The notes under the pieces are model-generated. The model was not told the origin of the DNA. It saw only the letters and a list, made by a program, of their open reading frames with translations, and did no database searches. Source: Atrichornis clamosus (lineage: Eukaryota; Chordata; Aves; Passeriformes; Menuridae). From it: 64,000 nucleotides of DNA. The stretch spans positions 310,001-374,000 of the forward strand of contig WBMZ01008645.1 in the NCBI GenBank assembly GCA_013400975.1, read 5' to 3'. Below are positions 41,341 to 52,900 of the stretch, piece by piece. A program made the position numbers and the translations under genes. Each line of letters starts with the position of its first letter. Position 1 is the stretch's first letter.

Positions 41341-44300
41341 TTTTCAGAGTTGTGGATCAGCAATGAGGCTGCTGGAACACAAACCTTCCGGATTTTCCTT
41401 TCATGCTGAGGGTACTTTATTTTAAACACCATCACTAGGTGTACACAGCAGCATTAGCTTAGGTTTTCAGTTCAGTCTGGAGCCAAACCTTCCCCATGAC
41501 CCATCACGCCATAGTGGTATTTGCTCTCTTGCCCTGCTTTGGAGTCACCTGGACCTTGAAGCAGCAAAACTGAAATAATTTTTTAATTGTTGCCCTTGGC
41601 AGTGCTTCCCAGCTCCTGTGATGGATGCATGCTCCCGTTACCTGTTCCCGTTCTCTTGGAACAAGATGCAAACACAAACTGTCTCCTCCACCCGAGGTGC
41701 TGGTTTTCTCGGGAGGAGGCACAGCTGTGTCTGGAGAGGGGTTCTGCAGTCTGGGGACTCCTCCATGCATGAAGCTGCTCTGGAGACACAGCCCCCACCT
41801 CGTGCAGTGATGTCTGTGTTTGCATCACTCTCTGCCCAGGACAGGCCTCTGCTGAGCAGCAATATTGAGCCTTTTCAGCTTGAGTCACCCCAGAATTCCT
41901 TTTTCTTGTTTTGGATTTGAAGAGATACTCCCTTATACTGTGATTTCTAAGCATCTCTGAATAAGAAGTTGCCCAGATTCTACAGTCCAGACATTCTCTT
42001 CTTCTGAGATCATTGTGAAAGTTTAGCTTGGTTTTTTCCCAATTCCATGTGTCTCCTTTTGAACACAAATTTTTCAAAACATCCTCTCTTCAACAAGACA
42101 TGATTCCTACTGTGTCCTGCTGGTACCAGTAAGCAGAACGTCCTGGTCACAGTCAGGGATGCTCTGACCAAGAAATGTGTGGGACTCCATCCTCTGCATC
42201 TGTTTCATTTGATCACTCTGGCTTTGCCAGAATCATCCTTGATTTTCCCTAAAAAAAAAGAAGAATCAGGTATTGGAGTGGGAAATTCTTTCCACTGTAG
42301 ATGGAAATAGGAATTCACTTGTCACCACTGCTTTCAAATGAATTTTTAAACGAAAAAACCCTTTTACACTGTCAGTACTCAAACATGGAGATGACAGGTT
42401 CTGTTGGTTTTCCCTCAGTTACAGCCTGTGTCAGCAGCTTTTCAGGATCCAGGATACACTCCAGTTTCTACACTAAAAGCCTTTTTTTTATGTTGCCTTT
42501 CTGCTAGGAACAACTGCAAGTGCCAGCACCTTGTAATATGTTTGCTATTATTTTTTCCATATAAAATTCTATAACATGTTCTTTAGAAGATTTGTTGGTG
42601 CAGCTTCCACAACCACCTTGTATTCTTCTCCTTATTTCTTCCAAATGCAATTCCATTAAGTATGTTGATGGTGTTTGCATAAATCTAAGCAGCATTCTTG
42701 GCAACATGACAAGCTGGACTGGACTGAGATTTTGTGGGTTTCTGATAGTCCTGGCTATAGCTGATGTTTTTTTAACAAAATGTTTGAAAACAAAAACATG
42801 AATGCTTTTAAATGTGAGATTCCTGTCACTGGCTATGTAGAATCTATTCTGGGCAGGAAGCAAATATTACAGGATTAGAAAAAGACACCCTCTCACAGAT
42901 ATCCTGCAAAATACATTAAAAAAAAAAAAATCAAAGGCACAAATAGTAGTTCTATGTCTGTTAGTGCTTGTCTCGTGGAAGCATCTTGAAGCCCTAATTA
43001 AGGACTAAAATCTCTTTCTTCAGGCTCTATCAAGAACTAAAAGATGCCACCTGCCCACACAATACATGGATAAGGTCCCTTGATGTTTGGTGTAGATCGG
43101 GAAGGATGATGAACACATGATCAACAGTCCTGAAAGAAAGAGGCAAGTTTAATATTTTTTCTTCTCTTTTGTATTAATATGCTCATCTCCCTTCATCCTA
43201 GGCATTGTACCTTTATCACTTCCTAGTAATTAACTCAGAACTTAGAAATGTGGTGCTTGCTCACTCAGCTGTTTACAAATCTCCCTACATAACTGAGCTG
43301 CTGCATCACTGAGCTGATTTGCAATAACTCTTCTAACTCAGCTCTTGCCCTTTCATAAGGGGAGGTTTCAACTATGACATTCTGTGGCACCTTGCAAATG
43401 CCTAGGGAAAAAAAAGAAGTGAATGTAGAGTCTATTAAGATCACTTTCAGCATCTGCATAATCAGGATTTGACCCAAGGTCCAAGGAAGGGTTTCTTGTT
43501 TAATTGCATTTCTCCACGATTTCACTTCTGGACAATAACCTCAGTGTGACAGGCAGCAGATCTCAAGTTAGGAAATTTCATACTAAACCCAAGTACATTT
43601 GAATCATCAAGAACTCCAGTTTGACACTATCAAACGTGCCTGAGCCATGATTTAGGCATTTTGAAACACTGAACAAAGAGAGGGAAACTGATCTCCCCTA
43701 ATTTTTGTTTCTTTTTTGAAGTATCCATTACCACAATGTGCAGAGCACCTGTTCTGTTAATATCAGAATATGCAAAATGCTCATATGAAAGTTACATATT
43801 GAAGGCCAGTTGCAAACATAAATTCCTTTTCTGTGCTTGGAAGTTTTCATATGCTGGTGTAAATGGCTTCTACCAAATCCTCTCTACTTTTAGGAATTAT
43901 TTGAATAAAACCCTTTGGAAAAGTGAACAGGATGAGATGAGCTAGACTGAGGACAATGCAGATACAAACACAGAGATATATTTTTTATCAGTCATGGTTG
44001 CTGTCTCTTCATTGTAAAAAAAAACCAGTGGAAAAATAGAAAGACTTCTATATGATGGACACAGCTTACAGAAAAGGATCAGAATATCTGTTTAGGGCTT
44101 TCACATTGGTCTCCTCCCATCCCTTTCCCCCGGTACTGTTGCACAGCTATGCAGTGGTATTTCCCTTGCACGATGCTGGTGAGGAAAGGGCTTTGTCTCG
44201 AGAGAAGAAACTCCTCTCCACTGACCATATCAAAATATATATTTTGTAAGTAGATTTGTTTTCAAATAGGGTATTAATAATCCTTCCTTGGTACTGGGAA

Positions 44301-47300
44301 GTCGATAACTGGCCTACTTATGCCATCTCCTGGGTAATTACAGAACTGTCTCTACATAGGGAAAGCCTCTCTCAAGAAACATTATTAATTAGCAATGCCT
44401 TGAAATAATTTGCTAATTGAATCCCTGAAGTAATTTTCTTTCTTATTTTACAGAATTTAGAACAATTCAAAACCTACTGAATTATTAATAACGTACCATA
44501 TTCAGTTATTATGAATAATCAGTAGATTGTACAAAAAAGATTTTTGTAGTTACAGTTCCAACAATATTGATCTACTTAGTGAAGTTATGTTTTACAAAAA
44601 AATAATTTTTTGCTCTGATGTTTTGCTAATGAGAGCCCCATTTTCTCGAAAGGCTGGGTTTTAATCTCTTGGGGATGATCAGAAAGAAGGAACAGATGTT
44701 GGCTGTGTTGTATAAAGTGCTACCGGAGATAACTGTGCTGTGTGACACTTCATTTCTGATAAAAGTAATAGGAGAACCTACAAAGAGCAGATGATGTTGT
44801 CTGAGCTTCTGGAAATTTCAGCTTTGCTATTCTATTCATTCATATAATCACTCTTGCCAAGTCTCACATTGGGTAATTACACCTGTCTAGGGGACAATGG
44901 AAAACGCTTCACTCTTTTTTGGAACCTCACTTTGCTTCATTTTCCGTAACATAGAATGATTTTTTTGCAAACTGGGTTTTACTGCAGCATCCTCAGTGGG
45001 AGAGGTGGCACAGGCAAAGCAGAGGAAATGTAGAGATTTATCTCTCATAGTAAAAAATGTTTTGTGAACTTGAGCTTCAGTTCACACCTCACAGGGTAAC
45101 TGGGAAGAGTAGTTTCCCAGCACAAGTGTTAAGCAAAACAAAGTGGGCATCTGAAATACTAAATATTCACATTTTTCAAGTGCCTTCTGTTTTTTGAGAA
45201 ACATCCAATCTCTAAGGATTGTGCATTCAGGATAGAATTTAGAAATTACAGTAGACATTGAGAATTCTGTTATTCCAGGCACCAAGGAAGTACCTGGTCA
45301 GACCCAGGTCAAGGGGCTGTGTTTCACTAACAGGGTTAGCACAGGAGCAGATGTTTCCATTGTGAAGGCTTCTCACTCCTTTTGAAAAGTATGAAATAAT
45401 GGCAGTGCAAAGAACAGAAGCACCTGCTCAACTGTGCTTTGCATGTGCCTTCCCTCAATTTTCCCAATCACCAGTTTTCTGCCCAAGTGCTATTACAGGC
45501 TGAAGTGGAAAGCCATTGTCATGGCATCAATCTCTCATTTTTTTCAATTGTCAGCATCAGCACATGTTAAAAAAGGAAAAGCCTATTTTCATTTTCTTTG
45601 AAGGTGATCATGGCCTTTGAACTCAGTTGGGAAACTTTGCCACTACCACATATGCTACAGTGTCTGTTCCCTGCTTGCTCTCAGAAAACCTTGAGAAAAG
45701 CCTCCATCTTGGCTGATGGGGCTTTTTAAACACTAATCCAACACTCTGCTACTAAGTGTTTAATTATTAGGATTGTGAAATACAACAACACCTAAGGCAT
45801 TAATAGAAGGAACTAATTATAACCCTCTCAGCATGTGGTTTCCCCTTCACTTATAAAATCTCTTGTCATTTATCTGTCCTTTAAATGACTTCTTGTAATA
45901 CCTTAATCAGGACAAATGGATCCTTCAGAGGGGAGAAAATGACCCCAAACTGGCACAGAAAGATTTGATTAAAACTTATACTCCTTCTGTGGCAGCCCAA
46001 AGATCCCAGGGGATCCCATAGCTCAGCAGAGGAGAGGAAATAGCAGACAGGGAAAAGCTTTCTGTCTGAGACAAAAAGGCTTTATCGCTGACATGCTGAC
46101 ATACCCTCTCGGTAGGACCAGCCTGTGATCAGTGTCTCTTGTTTCCTTTAAAACTCAGTGTCAGAAGTTTGGTTCCAGCGTGATTAATTTCCCCTTTACT
46201 GATTGTGTGTCATTTGCTTTTAAGTAAGATCTTTATAAATGAGGCAAAACAAAGACAGAGATGAAGATTGTGGGGAGATAAACATTTGTGCTGCTGGGAC
46301 TCCCACTGGCTTGGGCACAGCAGGGGCCAGAAGTAATGGGGGTTCACAGGAGTCGTGATTAGGCCTCTCACTGTGAACAGGTAATTGAAACACTACAGCC
46401 CATCACAGCAGTGGGAAAACAGCAAGCCATGGAGGTACTTAGTTTAAGGCAGACCCTGAACAAACCAGAGGCTTCACACGCTCCCTCTGCCATTGGGAAT
46501 GAGCAAAGCCTGGGCTGAGGCCGTGGATAAGACACAGAGAGCACTGGGCTGCAGGGGCTGCTCCTGGGTGATCCTGTGGACACTGCACGAGTTCTCTGCC
46601 TGGCCTGGGGCACCAGGCACAAGCTGAGGGGCCTTGCCCACACTAAAGGTCCAATCCCTCAGCCCAGGTTTGGCGTGAGGCACTGGCAGTGATGGGTGTG
46701 TGTCTGGCAGGGACAGAGCATCAACCTCCAGGTGAGGCTTTGAAAGCTCCCACGGGGCGCGGGAGTCTGATGGTTCTCCCTCACACCCAGTGGAGATGGG
46801 CCAACAGCAGCTTTGAGGCCCAAACCTGCTTGGGGCATCATCACAATATCCAGCGTGAGGTGTGCCACAAGTAAAGCTGCTGCCTCCAGCTCTCACCTCT
46901 TGGTCTGTCTCCTGATGTTGACCTCAGCCTCACATGGTTAGGGGCCATTCACTGACCAGCTTCCTGCAATAGTGTTTTTAAAGTGTGATTGATGCAAGTG
47001 TGTGATTCAGGGGAGAAATGCACTGATTTCCACTCCTTAGTTATCACTGGATCTCATGAAAGTCTCTAAATAAAACTTCTTGATTGTAGCAATTTGGTAG
47101 TGAAGGTCTTTCTGGTTAGCCTGGGCCTCCCTTCTGCCAAACTCCGCTAAAATGTTTCTAGTGTCTCCAGTAGAAGTTTCTAGGTTTTAAAACAATGGGA
47201 GATTAATAAGCTAATTTAGGTTCCCTTCACTTCCCTTTGAGGAGAAATGTCAACTCAAACCCAATGCACAGATGGAGAAAGAAGCAATTGTCATATGGAG

Positions 47301-49719
47301 CTGACAAACATACCTACAACCCAGACTTATTGCTGGTGTTTTGCAGTGTTCCAGACCCCCCCCCAGCTGATCCATGACAGATTTCCTGTCCCCGTGTTGA
47401 CAGCAGGATTCATAACAGCTTTCAGCACTTTGAGTGGTTATTTGGGTGTTTGTAGCGTGTTTTGTCATTCCCACATAAAAGTATTCAGCGATCATTAACA
47501 GGAGTTCAAGTGTCAAATCACCAAATTAGTGACTGCAAATGCTTAGTGAGACAAAAAAGGAATATTTTTGTCCAGGTAGTTGCATAAATGACAGGCCTTG
47601 GTTGGAATTATGAATGTAATGATACTTTTATGATTACCGTGACAAAAGGGGATTCTGAAAATCTATATCCATTCTGCAATCTCTTTTTGATTACAAGAGC
47701 TGACTTATGATTTCTGTGCATTTATTCCTTACCTGCAAAATGAAGGTTTTAATTATTTGCTACTTCCATCTCTGTTTGCTCCAAGACTGTATATATTATA
47801 GACTTTGTACTGGTTTGATATGACCTCAGGCCTGCTCAAAAGGAATGGGGTAAAAGCTGCTGCAAAGGCCAATATTGTGGTGAAAGGCAAGATACATGTG
47901 AAGCACAATTAATAAGTGCCACTCCTTAGCTTGCCACAGCTCTCTGTGTGACTGTGGTCAACCAAGCAGCTCTTTCAGCCTACATTTCTGCTCTTTAAAG
48001 TGTAAACACTACAACTTTACCTCCCAATGGTGCTGGGAAGCTGTATTAGCTCAGTGTGTGCAAGTCTTCTAAATCCCTGAAGACACTGAAATAGTGAATG
48101 CTACAACCTGAATGGGCACATGGTAAACAATTGTGAGCATCTCCAGGGAACATTCTCATTTGCCAAAAGACTGTTTTAAAGCTTTTCTTTAAAACAATTC
48201 TTTTTGTCCCATGTAAGAGAGAGAGAACTTTACCAGCATTAGCCACCATGGATCTAATCACATTTAGTGTTTGTGTGATTGCAGGCATGGTGTGCTCCAA
48301 ATCCAACACGAGTTTACATCAGCAATAAACACACAGAACACTTTCATTATTATTTTCAGTCTTGCATAATTTTCAGAAGAAATAGCACAACACAGCATAA
48401 CTGTAATCTTATCAATATGCTTATCATTTGCAATAAAAAGTCACCTCAGCTATTAGCAGTGCTGCTAAATCACCAGCCTGACTTGAGGTCTTCCATCTGG
48501 AGTTGTAAGTTAAGGACAGTTTATCACAGGAGTGATTTATTGTGTAAACAGCTCTTGCTGCTGGCATTTAGGAAAACGTGGCTGCCTGCCACTCAGCCAA
48601 ATTCTTTTATCACACTTGACTGAAGTTTCCAGCCTTGAATTATTGGTTAATAATATCCGAGCGAAAGCATAATTTATTGTTTAAGTAAACTTTGAAACAG
48701 AAAAACGGTGTCCTAGCTACCAGACTTAGTGCTTGCCTTAGGCAAAGCATTTTTCTTTCAGCACAGAATTGTAATAGAGCAGAAGTAAGATTTGTGACTA
48801 ATTGCACCACTTCCTGCACAGAGAAGTTACCTAATGGCAGAATACAATCTCCTGAGCTATTCTTCCCTCATTCCTATATTGCCAGACTGCCATCATGCCA
48901 TAACTGAGCATAGGTCAATCACACACAGTCAGACATGTTCAAACCTCAAAATTTAAAAGTAACACACCTGTGGTTTCCTAATAGGGAAACTTGATACCAT
49001 CCTTTCTTTATAATTTTGTCTGTTTTATCAACAGTGCTCAAGGAAACCCATGAATTTCCTCCTCAGTTGTGGCTAATTTAGAGCAGGTAGTTATTTCACT
49101 GAAAGGAATAACCTTGTCTGTCAACAATTTCTTAGCCTTTAGAGTATTATTTACAGCAGTGCCATGATACCAACAGCCAGCAGATGCCAGCACAGCACAC
49201 GAGCACCAAAAGTGCCTCTTTATGCTAAAGGAGGGCTGGTGCAGACCTGTCCTGTGTATGGACACAGTCACACCCAGAGGAGAAGTGAACTTTCATGTTT
49301 CAGTGTCATGTAGATATAAAAGATCTGATCATCAAGTCAGATCCACATGGCCCTGTACTAAAGTTAATCTTGGATTTAAAGAGACCACTTACTGCAGAAA
49401 GGACTGTATCACTGGTCTAGCAGATAACTGCCTTCTCTGTTCAAAACTGACTGATTTCCATATGGAACTTCTACTAGCATTTCAGGCCTAGTAGGTCTGG
49501 GGTTTTTTTCCTTTGCATACTAAATTGAAGGGACTTAATATCAGATCTATTTGTGTGCACAAATATGCCAAAATCCCTCCATCATCTCTGCAAAGTAGAG
49601 TGGACTCTCCAGACACATTATAATCTTGGCTGCCCCCATGCAAATGGTGCAGGCAGGAAGAATAAAAGGCTAGGTACTCATGGTGCAAACACTGCAATGC
49701 TTTCCAGTATGGCTGGTTC
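41341..49719. other. Region downstream of CDH26, no confirmed gene
   Basis: Apart from the splice-like segments at 42.5-43.4 kb (minus strand, see findings) I see no gene. A GC-richer stretch at 46.4-46.9 kb has open frames on both strands without domain features. Confidence 0.5.
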
Positions 49720-49725
49720 TTTATT
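49720..49725 (-). promoter_or_regulatory. Candidate polyadenylation signal of CDH26
   Basis: AATAAA on the minus strand about 72 bp past the CDH26 stop codon. Its position fits a short 3' untranslated region; longer alternative ends cannot be excluded. Confidence 0.5.
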
Positions 49726-49796
49726 CCTGAAATTGTCAGTGCTTCTGCCAGAAGCCTTTGCAACACCATGAAGTAGTCAGAGAGAAACTAATTGAA

Positions 49797-49997
49797 TTAT
49801 GGAGACCACTTCTGACATATTTCTTCCAGACCAGAAAACATTGGTCCCAGAGTGTTCAAAAAATCAACAGGCAAGTCCTCACTGCCAATGGAGACAGAGC
49901 AGGGGGAGCTGCTTGGCTCTAGTTCTCCTTCCTCAGTGTATCTGCAAGGTTCATAGATGTCCCCATACTCTTCCAGGGTGCTTTGGTAATACACTTT
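49797..49997 (-). CDS. CDH26: CDH26 exon 17, C-terminal tail and stop
   Basis: 201 nt including TAA (49799-49797). Starts [20 protein letters not shown], then [23 protein letters not shown] and [11 protein letters not shown]. The pattern of acidic EEGE, serine cluster, a leucine stretch with LG, then EEI near the end matches the CDH26 C-terminus. Acceptor TTCTTCCCTTCTCTAG. Confidence 0.93.
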   Translation of the reverse strand, partial: KVYYQSTLEEYGDIYEPCRYTEEGELEPSSSPCSVSIGSEDLPVDFLNTLGPMFSGLEEICQKWSP

Positions 49998-52900
49998 CTA
50001 GAGAAGGGAAGAAACAAAGCACGTCAGCACGAAAGCTCCTACTGCCCTTTGGAAAATTAAAGGAAATCACGGCATGCAAATTAGGCTGGTAAGCCAGGAA
50101 TTTACAGAGAAGACTGAGTCTTTGTCTGATAAGGAAAAGCTCTACAGAAAATCTCAGCTGCATAAGCTTCAGAACCTGAACTTCCCCCGGGGTATAAATG
50201 AGGCAGAAAAGGGCATTTGATCTGTCCTGGACCAGAGAGCTGGCAAGTGACCCTGGCCTGCAGTCTGGCCAAGGATGCCAAAGGACAGGCCTGTAAACAC
50301 ACAAGGCCCAGGCAGGGCATGGCAAGAGGAATCAGAACTCCAGACAGCACAGAAGTGCAAGAGCAGGTGACAAAACTTTAACCCTGCTCAGCCACAGAAA
50401 GCATTTTAGTCCCACTGCTCCAGCCTGAAGGACAATTCAGTCTAGGAAATGAGGTATTTTCAACAAAAAAGAGTCCTGAATATTTCCCCATCAAATATAT
50501 CCCTGGCTTTCACTTGCAATGCTTCTAAGATGTGGGCTGAGAGCAGCTGGAGCCATAGCAGCCCAGATTTGCAAGCCTTTTCTCCTGTGCTCACAAACCA
50601 CCTTGACAAAGGAGGAGTTCCACATTCATTTCTTACCTGACCCAGGATTTTATCTGTTGTCTGTATGAAGCAATCCAGGTGTCTTGCTTGGAATGTCTCA
50701 CAACTAGTGAACAGGCAGTTCTGGAAGACAGACACAGTAACTCAGGTTTGACCAGCATAAAGTCACCTTCTAGCTTTTCTTTCACCTACAAATAAATCCA
50801 ATTATCTTTCTCTCTGTTACATCCATTTCTCTTGTGCTGCCTTCTCCGGTTACTCCAACAAGTGACAGTTATTTTCTAATTGAATGATACACCATTATTC
50901 TTCCCACTGTTATTAATAGCAGGCCTCATTCTTGAGATACCACTTTCTTTGGTGTAAAAAAGAACATTTACATCAGGAACCAGGCAGTTACCTCAGCAAT
51001 CACTTCTCTTCCAGCCTCCACAGACACAGCAGGTAGAGCAGCACAATGTGTCATATCCAGCCCAGCCTGCACACGGGGAGAGGGATGGTGTTAGTAAGGA
51101 ACTGAGCTAGGCTGTGAAGGATCACACCTTTGCAGACTATTCCGTTTTTCACTTTCATTTACTTCCTTGTTGCACACACTAGCATGTGTGGGTAGTAGAG
51201 TGCCAAGAGATGCTGTGCTTCCTCATCTGTTGGATTCACCAGCAGGACGGGGCACCTGGGAAGGTCCTGCTGACACTGAAAAAGGGTAGGAGTGGTAATA
51301 ATCTGTTGCCAGAGTGGCATTATGCAGCCCAAGCAGAGCACAGCTCTCCAGATATGCTTGTTGGCAAAAAAAGCTTTATTTTGCTCAATACCAAAACTAG
51401 AGGAAACATAATTAAAGAGATTATTAGTAGCAGATTCAGCCACACAGCACTGGTGGGGTAATGTGCCAAAACTAGAGGAAACATAATTAAAGAGATTATT
51501 AGTAGCAGATTCAGCCACACAGCACTGGTGGGGTAATGTGCCAAAACTAGAGGAAACATAATTAAAGAGATTATTAGTAGCAGATTCAGCCACACAGCAC
51601 TGGTGGGGTAATGTGGATGTATGCTTTCACACTTACCTCAGAAAAAGAACTTCTCCTCTCTTCACTATAGTTGATTAAGGTCTGTTCACCTTCCTGGGGT
51701 GGAACAACAGCTTTGCTTTTAGCCCTTGACCCATAACACCGGCAAAGAACAATGCTGGAAACTGTAAATGAGAAAGGAGAAGGTGAAACCGGCACTGGGA
51801 ATAGATGGGTTTGGCTCCACACAGTGGGTTGGAGAGGCTCTCAGCCCAGTTCCAAAGGAGCTGTCTCGGGAACCCCCGGCAGATGTGCAGATGGAATGTT
51901 TGGCTGGAGCAGGTAGCCAGAGCAGGCAGGCAGAACAGATCACACACAGGTAACCAGAGGAACAGTGCTCAGATAATCTATTAATTCTTCTTCAGATAAA
52001 GAATCAGTAGTTCACCTCTTCAGCCTTAACCAACACGAGCTGGCACAGAGGAAGCAGCTCTAGAACAAGGGTAAGCCCATGGGAGAAATCCACTACTTTC
52101 AGTTTGCCAGGACACAGAGAATATCAAAAAAGTCAAGTATTAAATTCTACTCACTGCAAATAAAAATATTTGCTTTGTTGTACTAGAGTTTAGCTTAATG
52201 ACAATTTACATTTGCCTGTCATCATCTAGATGCAATATAATCATGATTTTAGTAGGTTTTCATTCCTGGGCTGCAATTGCAACAAGACCCAGTGGGCAGA
52301 TGACAGACACCCTGCATGCCTGAGTTAGGAAGTTGCTTACCCAGCAGGAATAAGAAAGCCATCAGTATCATTGCAATGGCACCATTTCCAGGTCCCACTG
52401 CTGCTTGTAGAACTGGTGAATATTTACATGTGTGTCCATCTGGGCAAAAGCAGAGCCTGATGTGCTGGTTCTGCCTTGTGGAAAATCCTTGCCTGTCCTG
52501 AATAATGATGGGCACCAAGTAGCTGCCTTGTGGGAGGCTTCTTAACATCAGAAGTTCAACTGAGTGCCCTAAAAAGACAAGCAAATTATTTCAAGACTCA
52601 CAGAAATAAGTCTGATATTCTACAGTTCCTTCTGTTGATAACCAAAGAAAAACTCATTTGCATCCCAATTTCAAATAATTTTTCCAGCCTTAATGCACCA
52701 TCATAAATAGGGCAAAAGTAGATCCCACTTTATCACTTCACTGAGCCTTCTGGGCAGAGATCTGTCCCACCCCAGCTACATTCTGGCACAGCTCCCTGAT
52801 AACCTCTGGAATTCATTAGGTAGTTAATCAAATGAAGAAGGGGTTCCTCAGCTGTCTTACCCCTTTCTGCAGTTTGAGCACATTGCTGCTGGTCCTGTCC

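Noticed and set aside
46368..46896. GC-richer minus-strand frames (91 and 140 codons)
   Set aside because: Low-complexity composition, overlapping frames and no domain.
51159..51593. Minus-strand frame with a 25-residue repeat, possible repetitive protein or exon
   Set aside because: It is the intronic 75-bp repeat in a frame that does not match CDH26 exon phase; phase-0 entry hits a stop.
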